Of a DNA stretch of 42,021 nucleotides, positions 1-8,754 are shown piece by piece. The notes under the pieces are model-generated. The model worked only from the letters and a program-made list of their open reading frames with translations, was not told the DNA's origin and did no database searches. The DNA is from Bacteroidales bacterium (GTDB lineage: Bacteria; Bacteroidota; Bacteroidia; Bacteroidales; P3). The DNA is taken from positions 1 to 42,021 of the forward strand of contig JAEENM010000005.1 of the NCBI GenBank assembly GCA_016283745.1, given 5' to 3'. Numbering within the stretch: the stretch's first letter is position 1; every line of letters begins with the position of its first letter. The translations under genes and the position numbers were made by a program.

Positions 1-1
1 G

Positions 2-241
2 ATTTTCTTCGTGGAAGGGGTGCTGATTTCCGTCGTGGGGGTGTTTATAGGACTTGCCGTGGGATTTGTGGTGTGCTTTATGCAACAGCAGTTCGGCATA
101 GTGAAGATGGGCGACGGCAATTTCATCGTCGATGCCTTCCCTGTGGCGATGCACCTAATAGATTTCGTGGTCGTCTTTGCCCTTGTGATAGTGCTCTCGA
201 TGGCCTCGGTGTGGTTCACAGTACGTCGGGCGAAGTTCTGA
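2..241 (+). CDS. C-terminal fragment of FtsX/LolC-LolE-type ABC transporter permease (truncated by window start)
   Basis: Frame is open to the window edge (IFFVEGVLISVVGVFIGLAVGFVVCFMQQQFGIVKM...VVFALVIVLSMASVWFTVRRAKF); two TM segments in the typical C-terminal FtsX-permease arrangement. Confidence 0.7.
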   Translation: MFFVEGVLISVVGVFIGLAVGFVVCFMQQQFGIVKMGDGNFIVDAFPVAMHLIDFVVVFALVIVLSMASVWFTVRRAKF

Positions 242-335
242 TTCTTTCTCCTGCTCGCCTTCGCGTTTTTCTGTAAATCTTTTTTTTAGCTCCTGCTCGT
301 CTTCGCCGAGCGAAATCTATAAATCTTGTAAATAG

Positions 336-354
336 CTTTCGCCGAAGGCGAAAA
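336..354. terminator. Short inverted repeat TTTCGCC-GAA-GGCGAAA, possible terminator between convergent genes
   Basis: gctttcgccgaaggcgaaaact, downstream of the + gene ending at 241. Confidence 0.4.
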
Positions 355-363
355 CTATTCAAT

Positions 364-472
364 AACTATAAACTGTAAACTATAAATTATAAACTATCAA
401 TTCGTTCCGAGTTCCGAACTCCGAATTCCGAATTAACTGACCACTGAATACTGACAACCGACAACTAACAAC
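364..472. repeat. Heptad-periodic degenerate repeat array (about 15 units)
   Basis: AACTATA AACTGTA AACTATA AATTATA AACTATC AATTCGT TCCGAGT TCCGAAC TCCGAAT TCCGAAT TAACTGA CCACTGA ATACTGA CAACCGA CAACTAA, read directly in one 7-nt register. Confidence 0.85.
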
Positions 473-1882
473 CTACTCCTTAAATCCCGGTTCCAGAATC
501 TTGAAAATCTCTTCCAGCATCTTGGCGTCGATTTTCTTGGCAAGTATCTTCTTATCCTTGTCGAGCAGATAGATGACGGGGGTGGAAATGACATCGTACA
601 GCTCTTTCCAGTCCACATTGGCCACACCGCCGTTGTAGTTGTTCCAGTCGTACAGGTTCTTGTCCTTGATAAACTGCTGCCATTTGTCCTCCTCGTGGAT
701 GTCGGTGTTTATGGCGAAAGTGCCTATGTCGTAGGTCTTTGCATGTTTCTGGTAGAAATCGTGGAGGGCCGGAATTATCGTAGCGCAGTGTCCGCATGTC
801 GGCGACCAGAAAATAAGCAGGGTGTATTTGTTTTTGATGTCCGAAAGGTGGTGCCATTGGTCGTTGTAAAGCACACCGAACTCGGGAGCCGTCTCGCCCA
901 CGAGCAGTTTTTTCCATTTGGTGGCACGTTCCACCTCGGCGTCGATGTCGGAAGGTGAAGCCCAGAACGCCTCGCCGGTGGCGTAGTATTTCTCTATCAT
1001 GTGCACATACACCGCGTCGTGCGTCATAACGTTGCTGCGCAGGTATTTCTCCGCCAGGTAGTTAACAAGGTACTGGAACACATCCTTGGCGGGACGCGAT
1101 TTGTCTATCATCTTGTCGGCAAAGTCGCAGATAACGTCGGGCGAGGCCTGTCCCAGATACGTGTTGAAGAAACGTTCCACACGGTCGTAAAACACCGCCG
1201 AGGGGGTGCGCACCATGGCGTCGCAGTCGAGCGACATATTGTCGAAATAATGTTCGCCGTAATAGTCGGCGCGCTGTATTTTGGTAAGGGTGTCGCCTTT
1301 CTCGTCGGTTACAGGCACCACCACCTCTTTGGTGGCTTTAAGCATGCGGCAGAAAAGATATTCCGGATGGGCGGCGATAAGGCCTTCCTGTATGGTGTCA
1401 AGCTCACGGCGAAGGGCGAGCGAGCGTTTCTTTGCCAGCTCCTTGTCGGGAGTGTTCTTGGTTATGGAGTCGTGCATGCTATAATAATGCTGGTTGAGAC
1501 GCTGATAGTCGTAGAAAGCCTTGTTTTCGGGCGATCCGCTCACCTGCATGTTGGTAATCCAGTTGGCCTCGTCGGTCTTGAGGGTGAAAGTGGGTTTGTC
1601 GATGTTGACAATAAACTCGGCGTAGCGTCCCTGCGGGTTAGAGAAGAAATACACCCCCGGCTTCACCTCCTTGGTAGTGCTTTCAAAAACGAACTGACCT
1701 TTTTTGTTGATACGGGCGGTGTCCATTGCAGGAGTATATTTGCCGTAATAATAGCCCATATACAGCACTGTGTCCTTGGCGTTTTTTATCTGGACGGTTA
1801 TCTTGTATCCTTTCTTCGGTGCGGCGCTTACTACGCCAGCTATCAGTACCATTGCGGCCAGAGCCAAAATGTGTTTTCTCAT
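473..1882 (-). CDS. Secreted thioredoxin-like/TlpA-family protein with N-terminal extension
   Basis: Signal peptide MRKHILALAAMVLIAGVVSA; C-terminal LLIFWSPTCGHCATIIPAL thioredoxin motif (CGHC). Start placed at the MRKH methionine rather than the upstream ATG. Confidence 0.8.
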   Translation of the reverse strand: MRKHILALAAMVLIAGVVSAAPKKGYKITVQIKNAKDTVLYMGYYYGKYTPAMDTARINKKGQFVFESTTKEVKPGVYFFSNPQGRYAEFIVNIDKPTFTLKTDEANWITNMQVSGSPENKAFYDYQRLNQHYYSMHDSITKNTPDKELAKKRSLALRRELDTIQEGLIAAHPEYLFCRMLKATKEVVVPVTDEKGDTLTKIQRADYYGEHYFDNMSLDCDAMVRTPSAVFYDRVERFFNTYLGQASPDVICDFADKMIDKSRPAKDVFQYLVNYLAEKYLRSNVMTHDAVYVHMIEKYYATGEAFWASPSDIDAEVERATKWKKLLVGETAPEFGVLYNDQWHHLSDIKNKYTLLIFWSPTCGHCATIIPALHDFYQKHAKTYDIGTFAINTDIHEEDKWQQFIKDKNLYDWNNYNGGVANVDWKELYDVISTPVIYLLDKDKKILAKKIDAKMLEEIFKILEPGFKE

Positions 1883-2038
1883 AGGTATGTAGTTGTCGTT
1901 ATTGTTTAAACTATTAAAAACTGAAAAACTCAAAAATTATTGTATAGACACTTCAAAAGGTGTTTTTTTTACAAAAAGTGGGTGATTTTTGCAAAAAATC
2001 CAGCAATATCTATCGTAACGCACTACTCCAAAACCCGA

Positions 2039-2092
2039 TACAAACACCAATATCTCCATTACGCTTCGGAGCGTAACGCCGCGGAGCGTAAT
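2039..2092. repeat. 54-bp direct repeat copy 1, containing hairpin TTACGCT-TCGG-AGCGTAA
   Basis: tacaaacaccaatatctccattacgcttcggagcgtaacgccgcggagcgtaat; same as 4020..4073 apart from one base. Confidence 0.9.
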
Positions 2093-2154
2093 GGTATAAT
2101 AATTTGATAATGATTAAATTGCAAAATAAATTTGGTTATTTTGTATAAAAAATG

Positions 2155-2162
2155 TATCTTTG
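2155..2162 (+). promoter_or_regulatory. Bacteroidetes-type -7 element TATCTTTG (with TTTG near 2131)
   Basis: TAnnTTTG consensus and TTTG about 21 nt upstream, 25 nt before the ATPase ATG. Confidence 0.75.
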
Positions 2163-2186
2163 CAGAGCAATAAAAAAGTATTTGAT

Positions 2187-3311
2187 ATGAACCCTTTCAG
2201 TTTTGGAAATATAGTCCGTGGAGATGAGTTTTACGACAGAACTCGCGAGACCGAGTTGCTGGTTTCCACTCTCACTGGCGGCAACAATGTTGTGCTTTTC
2301 GCACCGAGGCGTTTTGGCAAAACCTCGCTTGTTTTCAAGGTTATGGAACAGCTGGAGTCGCAAGGTGTAGTTTGTGTGTATATAGATTTGATGGCGACCT
2401 ACTCGCTGGAAAGTCTTGTGGAGTCGTATGTCAATGCCGTGAAAGAAAAGCAGGGACGGATTGAGACATTCGCCAAAAATCTGTCAAAATGGGTGAAATC
2501 TATACGTCCGAAAGTGGATTTCGGTCCGGACGGTATGCCCTCGTTTTCGGTGGATTTTGAAAACGGCAAAGCCGATGCCGCTACAGTGGCCGAGGTTTTC
2601 GACCTACCTCAACACCTTGCACAAAAAGGCAAACGGGTTGTAGTAGTTATCGACGAGTTCCAAGAAATCACCCGTTTTCATAAATACGGGCTGGAGGGTG
2701 TTATGCGTTCCATAATTCAGCGTCAGAAGAACGTGAATTACATCTTTTTGGGCAGCAAGACTCACCTTATGATGCAGATGTTTGACAGTAAAAAACGTCC
2801 TTTCTACAACTCCGGCATACAGGTGCAGATAGGACCTCTCCCACAAGAAGACACCATTCGTTTCCTCCAGCAACGTTTTGCAAGCGACGGGATGGTAATT
2901 GGCGAGGAACAATGCAAGTATCTGATTGAGTGTGTCGGTGACATACCCTACTACATACAATTGTTGGCATCGGTGCTCTGGCAAAGGGTGGTAACAAACA
3001 AACATACAATAACAAACGACGATATTGACTTGTGTGTCGATGATATAATCGGACTTAAGGGGGATTACTACCAAGAGCAGTTCGACAAATATTCCGAACG
3101 CCAAAAAAGTCTGCTTAAGGCCATCGCCGTCGACGGATGTAACATATTTTCGTCCAGATATATACAGCTGCACAGACTAGCCCCCGCTTCGACAGTGCAG
3201 AAAAGTGTCGCCGTCCTAACCGAAGATGGCGTTATCGAAAAGGAAGGCGGCAACCATTTCATAAGCGACCCATTCCTGCGCCGATATATCATCGCAAAAT
3301 ACGGGTTGTGA
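2187..3311 (+). CDS. AAA/STAND-like ATPase (archaeal ATPase_2 family-like)
   Basis: Walker A APRRFGKTSL, Walker B VVVVIDEFQEI, C-terminal winged-helix-like region. ATG at 2187 (MNPFSFGNIV) preferred over TTG at 2160. Confidence 0.82.
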   Translation: MNPFSFGNIVRGDEFYDRTRETELLVSTLTGGNNVVLFAPRRFGKTSLVFKVMEQLESQGVVCVYIDLMATYSLESLVESYVNAVKEKQGRIETFAKNLSKWVKSIRPKVDFGPDGMPSFSVDFENGKADAATVAEVFDLPQHLAQKGKRVVVVIDEFQEITRFHKYGLEGVMRSIIQRQKNVNYIFLGSKTHLMMQMFDSKKRPFYNSGIQVQIGPLPQEDTIRFLQQRFASDGMVIGEEQCKYLIECVGDIPYYIQLLASVLWQRVVTNKHTITNDDIDLCVDDIIGLKGDYYQEQFDKYSERQKSLLKAIAVDGCNIFSSRYIQLHRLAPASTVQKSVAVLTEDGVIEKEGGNHFISDPFLRRYIIAKYGL

Positions 3312-3378
3312 TTATTATGTGTTACAGAATCCAAGTCATTCAAAAAAGACACTAGAACTTCTCAAACACGCTTAAGCC

Positions 3379-3972
3379 ATGAAAATCATCACAATAATAC
3401 GAAAAACCATTGGGATAATGGCTTTGGCATTATATATTGCCTCCATCCTATGCCATTTTTTTCTTGGCACGGACAAACATCTATTACATCAAACTGATGT
3501 ACATATTGTTTATGCCGCTATTATGATGACGGTCATTTATGGAATAGTCTGGCTTGTCATTGCAGTAAAAAGGCTTCATTGGGCGTTGAGAATGCTTATT
3601 GTTTTTGGCGCAATTATAAATATTATTATTGTTACATTTTTCGTCTATCACATAGGAATATTCGAACCAGATACAAAGATTTGGAGCGACAACCAGTTTG
3701 TCGTGTACCACGAAAGCAACAACGGAATCGAAGAAGGTCATTTCGTCTTGTACGAACGCGATGGTATTACAGAAAAACGATTATGTTCGTTAGGTACCAG
3801 CTGCAGTAATCCAATAAAAATCGAATACCACTTCAATAAAGAACAAAATTTGATAACAGAGGAATCCGATTGGGAATTCGACAACAGAAAATGGCACGAA
3901 ACAAAATACTACCGTCTTAGTGATGGGGAATTGTTGAATAAAGAGCAAAATAATCAAGATTTAGATGAGTAG
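3379..3972 (+). CDS. Hypothetical membrane protein (about 3 N-terminal TM segments plus polar C-terminal domain)
   Basis: Intact ORF with hydrophobic N-terminal segments, 67 nt downstream of the ATPase gene. Confidence 0.65.
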   Translation: MKIITIIRKTIGIMALALYIASILCHFFLGTDKHLLHQTDVHIVYAAIMMTVIYGIVWLVIAVKRLHWALRMLIVFGAIINIIIVTFFVYHIGIFEPDTKIWSDNQFVVYHESNNGIEEGHFVLYERDGITEKRLCSLGTSCSNPIKIEYHFNKEQNLITEESDWEFDNRKWHETKYYRLSDGELLNKEQNNQDLDE

Positions 3973-4019
3973 TCTCAACGGCACATTCAACATTCACAAC
4001 TTGCTATTTCTTAATTTAT

Positions 4020-4073
4020 TACAAACACCAATATCTCCATTACGCTTCGGAGCATAACGCCGCGGAGCGTAAT
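4020..4073. repeat. 54-bp direct repeat copy 2
   Basis: 53/54 identical to 2039..2092, direct orientation, offset 1981 bp. Confidence 0.9.
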
Positions 4074-4142
4074 AAAAAAACTCTCAACAATCTAGAACTG
4101 GCAAATAAATTTTAGTCACTAACAACCACCCTCAAAAAACTA

Positions 4143-4170
4143 TTCACAATTCACTAATCACAATTCACTA
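4143..4170. repeat. Heptad-periodic array (4 units)
   Basis: TTCACAA TTCACTA ATCACAA TTCACTA immediately upstream of a TATCTTTG promoter. Confidence 0.75.
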
Positions 4171-4178
4171 AAAATTCG

Positions 4179-4186
4179 TATCTTTG
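4179..4186 (+). promoter_or_regulatory. Bacteroidetes-type -7 element TATCTTTG
   Basis: cgTATCTTTGcaaacg, 25 nt upstream of ATG 4211. Confidence 0.7.
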
Positions 4187-4210
4187 CAAACGTAAAAACA
4201 ACAACTTGAT

Positions 4211-5377
4211 ATGATTAAAAAGCTATTTACCAAAGTCGTTCTCTTTGCCGCATTTCTTACGGCAGGCGGTTTTGCCAACGCACAAACAACGCTCTCCGAC
4301 AACGCTTTCGCCAGCCTTATCACCTGCGGTCCGGGCAACGACTATTACCTCGCTTTCGGCCACACCTCCATACGTGTGTGCGACCCCGCCAGCGGCATCG
4401 ACCGTGTGTATAACTACGGCACTTTCGATTTCGACACCCCCAACCTGTACTGGAATTTCGTCCGAGGGTACCTCAACTACTGCGTGTCGGCGTGCAGCTA
4501 CCGCAATTTCGTGCTGTCGTACCAATACGAGGGCCGCTCGCTCGTGGAGCAGCGTCTGCGCCTCACACCCGACGAGTGTCGCCGACTCTTCGATGCCTTG
4601 GAGGACAACTGCCTGCCCGACAAGCGTTTCTACCTCTACGACTTTTTCCGCGACAACTGCGCCACCCGCGCCCGCGACATGATTGTCAACGCCCTCGACA
4701 ACCCCTCGCTCTTTGTCAACCGCACCGCCGACTCTAACCGCACCTACCGCCAGATGATCTATCCCTACACGGGACGTCTCAAATGGTGGCAGTTCGGCGT
4801 GGACCTGCTGCTTGGCATGCGCTGCGACCGCCCCGTGTCCACCAACGACTATATGTTTATCCCCTTCGACCTGCACGACCAGCTCGACACCACCGTGGTT
4901 TCCGCCACAGGCAAGCCCCTTGCCGAGCCCTCAGTGCAGATACTTACCGAGACCAAACAGCCCAACCCCGAGAGCCTCTCGCCCGACCTTGTTTTCTGGC
5001 TATTTTTCCTTGTTGTGGCCGTGCTCACCGTTGCGGGAGTCGTAAGAGGATGGCGTCTGCGCTGGCTCGACATACCGCTGTTTTCGGTGGTGGGACTGCT
5101 GTCCATAGTCATTTTGGTGATGTGGTTCTTCACCATACACTGGTGTACCAAATGGAATCTCAACGTATTGTGGCTCAACCCGTTGTTTCTTTACATACTG
5201 TTCCGCTTGCGCAAAAGCAACCGCATAGTGCTATATGTCACAATGGGCTTTCTTGCAGTGGTTTTGATAGGCTTTGCGTGGCTGCCACAGCAGTTCAACA
5301 CAGCGGTGTTCCCGATAGTTCTTGCACTGATGGCCCGTCTGGCAAGCTACCTTATTCCTCAACACAACAACAAATAA
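4211..5377 (+). CDS. DUF4105 (Lnb-like) domain protein with C-terminal TM helices
   Basis: Signal peptide, LITCGPGNDYYLAFGHTSIRVCDPASGIDRVYNYGTFDFDTPNLYWNFVRGYLNY and FFRDNCATRARDMI motifs; C-terminal hydrophobic segments. Confidence 0.85.
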   Translation: MIKKLFTKVVLFAAFLTAGGFANAQTTLSDNAFASLITCGPGNDYYLAFGHTSIRVCDPASGIDRVYNYGTFDFDTPNLYWNFVRGYLNYCVSACSYRNFVLSYQYEGRSLVEQRLRLTPDECRRLFDALEDNCLPDKRFYLYDFFRDNCATRARDMIVNALDNPSLFVNRTADSNRTYRQMIYPYTGRLKWWQFGVDLLLGMRCDRPVSTNDYMFIPFDLHDQLDTTVVSATGKPLAEPSVQILTETKQPNPESLSPDLVFWLFFLVVAVLTVAGVVRGWRLRWLDIPLFSVVGLLSIVILVMWFFTIHWCTKWNLNVLWLNPLFLYILFRLRKSNRIVLYVTMGFLAVVLIGFAWLPQQFNTAVFPIVLALMARLASYLIPQHNNK

Positions 5378-5427
5378 TAAGGAACATCTAAAAACACGAA
5401 AAAAAATAAAAAAAATCATACCAATCA

Positions 5428-5490
5428 TTTCAACTTTCAATTTTCAACCTTCAATTTAAAGATTTCAATTTTCAACTTTCAACTTTCAAT
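5428..5490. repeat. Heptad-periodic array (9 units) ending 4 nt before a start codon
   Basis: TTTCAAC TTTCAAT TTTCAAC CTTCAAT TTAAAGA TTTCAAT TTTCAAC TTTCAAC TTTCAAT. Confidence 0.9.
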
Positions 5491-5494
5491 TTTT

Positions 5495-6106
5495 ATGAAC
5501 TACGACACATCTATTTTCTGGAAATGGTTTCAGGACAACGCCGAACAGCTGACCATGCTTTCGGAGTACGACGAAGCCACACAAGACCAGCTCCTCGACC
5601 AGATGCAGGCACAGCTGGAGAAATACTGTCCCGCCCTTACTTTCGACATGTCGGAACCCAACAGCGACGGCCGCCGTGTGGTGTTCTCCGCCGAGGGCGA
5701 CGTGGATTTCTTCGAGCCTCTGCTCAAACTCACCGACGAAGCCCCCGACCTCGACTGGTGGGAGTTCATCCCGTTCAAACAGCCCAGTGGCAAGGATGTG
5801 AAGGTGCGTTTCGACAAATATACTTTCGACACCAAGAAGATGTATTTCGAGCCCCTCGAAACTGCCGAGGAGCCCGACATCCTCGGCCTGCGCGTGGCTT
5901 TCGACGGCGCCGACAACGACAACGAGGACATGCTGGTGGGCACCTACTCCACCATCGAAGCACTTATCGGCGAGTTCGACTGCGCCACCCTGCTGGGATA
6001 TTTCGAAATATGCCCCGTGCCACAAACTCCGGAAAAAGAAGGCCTCAAACCGCTGGCCGAACTCCCTGCTTTTGTGGAGTGGTTCAAACGTCAGAGAGAG
6101 AAGTAG
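5495..6106 (+). CDS. Hypothetical acidic cytosolic protein
   Basis: Complete 203-aa ORF, acidic composition (MNYDTSIFWKWFQDNAEQLTML...); no family recognised. Confidence 0.75.
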   Translation: MNYDTSIFWKWFQDNAEQLTMLSEYDEATQDQLLDQMQAQLEKYCPALTFDMSEPNSDGRRVVFSAEGDVDFFEPLLKLTDEAPDLDWWEFIPFKQPSGKDVKVRFDKYTFDTKKMYFEPLETAEEPDILGLRVAFDGADNDNEDMLVGTYSTIEALIGEFDCATLLGYFEICPVPQTPEKEGLKPLAELPAFVEWFKRQREK

Positions 6107-6295
6107 TAACCTAAAGAAAATCAACGCATAACGAGTATTAACAACAAAAAACTAATATCTTTTGGCGATTTTTGTTTCAAAAGTCCGATAAAAATGGTAT
6201 TTTCGCAAGTTGGATTGACATTGCCAAACAATCGCCGTTTTGGCAGCAACGCATTGTCGATTAAATATTTACGCAGATAAAACAAATAAACATTT

Positions 6296-7588
6296 ATGAG
6301 TAAAGTTGATGTATTGCTGGGCCTGCAATGGGGCGACGAAGGAAAAGGAAAAGTGGTTGACGTGCTTACGCCTAACTACGATGTTGTTGCACGTTTTCAG
6401 GGCGGCCCCAACGCCGGACACACCCTCGAGTTCAACGGAATAAAACACGTGCTGCACATAATACCCTCGGGAGTTTTCCATCCCGACAAGAAAAACGTCA
6501 TAGGCAACGGAGTGCTGATAGACCCCGTTATCTTCGAACGCGAGATAGAAGGACTGTGGAAGAAAGACGTGGATGCCACCAAAAACCTGTTCATCTCAAA
6601 GAAAGCGCACCTGATACTGCCCACACACCGTCTGCTCGACGCCGCCAACGAACAAGCCAAAGGCAACGAGAAGATAGGCTCCACGCTGAAAGGCATAGGT
6701 CCGGCCTACACCGACAAGATTGCCCGTACCGGTCTGCGCGTGGGCGACATCCTCGAATTCGACTTCCGCGAGAGATTCGAGCTACAGAAATTCCAGCACA
6801 TACGCATCGCCGAGATGCTCGACTTCGACATCGACAGTTTCCGTATCGAAAATATGAGCCTGCAGGAATACGAGGACCGCTGGTTCGCCTCGCTCGACAC
6901 CCTGCGTAATTTCAAACTGATAAACAGCGAGTATTTCCTCAACGAATGTCTTGCCAACGGCCTCAACGTGCTGGCCGAGGGCGCCCAAGGCTCCATGCTC
7001 GACATCGATTTCGGTTCCTACCCCTTTGTGACTTCGTCAACCACAGTAACCGCCGGCGTTTGCTCCGGATTGGGCGTGGCTCCTTCGAAGATTGACAAGG
7101 TGTTCGGCATCACCAAAGCCTACTGCACCCGCGTGGGCAGCGGTCCCTTCCCCACTGAATTGTTTGACAACGACGGCGACATACTGCGCAACAAAGGCAA
7201 CGAGTTCGGCTCCACCACAGGCCGTCCGCGCCGCTGCGGCTGGATCGACATCCCCGCACTGAAATACGCCTGCATGCTCAACGGCGTCACCGACCTGCTG
7301 GTCACCAAAATCGACGTGCTCAACGACTTCGAGACCATCAAAATGTGCAACAAATACATAATCGGAGGAAAAGAAACCGAAGAAATACCCTTCGAGTTCA
7401 ACTCGGTGGAGATCAAGCCCGTACTGAACGAATACCCCGGCTGGCAATGCGAGCTGCAAGGCACTCCCTCGTTCGACCAACTGCCGAAAAACGCCCTCAG
7501 CTACCTTGCCGAGATTGAGAAAGCCGTACACACCCCCATCAAGGCCGTTTCCATCAGTCCCGACCGCAAAGACGTACTTTTCAGATAG
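6296..7588 (+). CDS. purA: Adenylosuccinate synthetase
   Basis: VDVLLGLQWGDEGKGKVVDVL, GPNAGHT, EGAQGSMLDIDFGSYPFVTSS motifs; 430 aa. Confidence 0.98.
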   Translation: MSKVDVLLGLQWGDEGKGKVVDVLTPNYDVVARFQGGPNAGHTLEFNGIKHVLHIIPSGVFHPDKKNVIGNGVLIDPVIFEREIEGLWKKDVDATKNLFISKKAHLILPTHRLLDAANEQAKGNEKIGSTLKGIGPAYTDKIARTGLRVGDILEFDFRERFELQKFQHIRIAEMLDFDIDSFRIENMSLQEYEDRWFASLDTLRNFKLINSEYFLNECLANGLNVLAEGAQGSMLDIDFGSYPFVTSSTTVTAGVCSGLGVAPSKIDKVFGITKAYCTRVGSGPFPTELFDNDGDILRNKGNEFGSTTGRPRRCGWIDIPALKYACMLNGVTDLLVTKIDVLNDFETIKMCNKYIIGGKETEEIPFEFNSVEIKPVLNEYPGWQCELQGTPSFDQLPKNALSYLAEIEKAVHTPIKAVSISPDRKDVLFR

Positions 7589-7675
7589 ACAATAAAAAAC
7601 AATTTTTAGCGTTTAAACGTAAAAATCAGAACAAAAAAGTTACCAAATAAAAACCAATTCAAAAAACTACATACA

Positions 7676-8734
7676 ATGAAAAGATTAGTTTTGGCCATAT
7701 TGGCAATGATAACGATAAGTGCGGGCCTCAACGCCCAAACCAAGGTAAAAGAGTCGCAGGTGCCGCGCGCCGTGCTTCTGGCAATGGAAAACACCTACAC
7801 CAGCTACTCCGTGAAAGCCTGGTTCGAGCAGCCCGGACAGTATGTGGCCGATTTCTCCACCGAAGGACAGAACGGCAAAGCCTATTTCACCGACGACGGC
7901 GAATGGCAGTACAGCGCCTTTGTTGTGGACATATCGGAATGCCCCACCATTATGAACACCTATTTTGTGGACAACTACCCCGGTTTCAAAATCCGTTCCA
8001 CCGAATATATCGAGGAGATGAGCGGCGACAACTACTACCGCATGATAATCACCCGCAAGGGCATCGGCTCCGATGATTTCGAACTGATTTTCGACACCCG
8101 TGGAAAGCTCACCAAGACCAACGCTCCCGACCCCGAAGTGGTGCGTCGCGACTTTATCGCCCGCAACAACCCCGAAGCCGACCTCTCGGAACGCGAAGGA
8201 CCCCAACCGCCGGAGAAAGCCGACAAAACAGCACGTAAGAAAAGACAACTCGAAATCGACGCCGAAATTGAGACCGTCACACCTCCCGACACTGTAAAGA
8301 AAAACTTCGAGAAACGCTACCCCACCACCCGTATCAAAGAGGGTCCCGAATGGGTAATGCGCGACGGCGAATACTATGTGGCTTACTTCACCAACAACCA
8401 GAGAGTGGATTTCGACGCAGTGCTGGCCGAAACAGGCACCATGATTATGGTAGGCACCAAGCTGGCTCCCGAACGCTACCCGCGTCCCATCCAGAAATAC
8501 CTTGCCGAAAAGCTGAAAGGCGAGAAATACGACATCGAGAAGATGGTTCGCTACGACTACGACTCCAAATACCGCAACGAAGAGGGCAAAAAACCCAAAC
8601 AATACTTCTATGTGGTTATCAGCCAAAAGGTTAAAGGCAAAAAAGGCAAGAAATTCACCCGTATGACTTTCGACAACGTGGGTAAATTCACCGGCCTGCT
8701 CGCCAATCCTCTCGACGAGAAAGATGTAAGATAA
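7676..8734 (+). CDS. Secreted PepSY-like (BLIP-like) domain protein
   Basis: Signal peptide MKRLVLAILAMITISAGLNAQ; repeated 'VKESQVPRAVLLAMENTY..YSVKAWFEQPGQYVADF' type PepSY-like units. Confidence 0.7.
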   Translation: MKRLVLAILAMITISAGLNAQTKVKESQVPRAVLLAMENTYTSYSVKAWFEQPGQYVADFSTEGQNGKAYFTDDGEWQYSAFVVDISECPTIMNTYFVDNYPGFKIRSTEYIEEMSGDNYYRMIITRKGIGSDDFELIFDTRGKLTKTNAPDPEVVRRDFIARNNPEADLSEREGPQPPEKADKTARKKRQLEIDAEIETVTPPDTVKKNFEKRYPTTRIKEGPEWVMRDGEYYVAYFTNNQRVDFDAVLAETGTMIMVGTKLAPERYPRPIQKYLAEKLKGEKYDIEKMVRYDYDSKYRNEEGKKPKQYFYVVISQKVKGKKGKKFTRMTFDNVGKFTGLLANPLDEKDVR

Positions 8735-8754
8735 CAGCTTAGGCTGAATACAAT

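Noticed and set aside
364-472. CRISPR array interpretation of the heptad arrays
   Set aside because: No 23-40 nt direct repeats with unique spacers and no cas genes; the period is 7 nt.
1951-1973. ACACTTCAAAAGGTGTTTTTTTT as a + strand terminator
   Set aside because: No + strand gene ends upstream (the neighbour at 473..1882 starts here on the minus strand); the stem is short and imperfect.
6161-6236. Possible riboswitch upstream of purA (TTTTGGCGATT ... AATCGCC)
   Set aside because: Only a 7-bp distant pairing; no recognisable purine or other riboswitch core.
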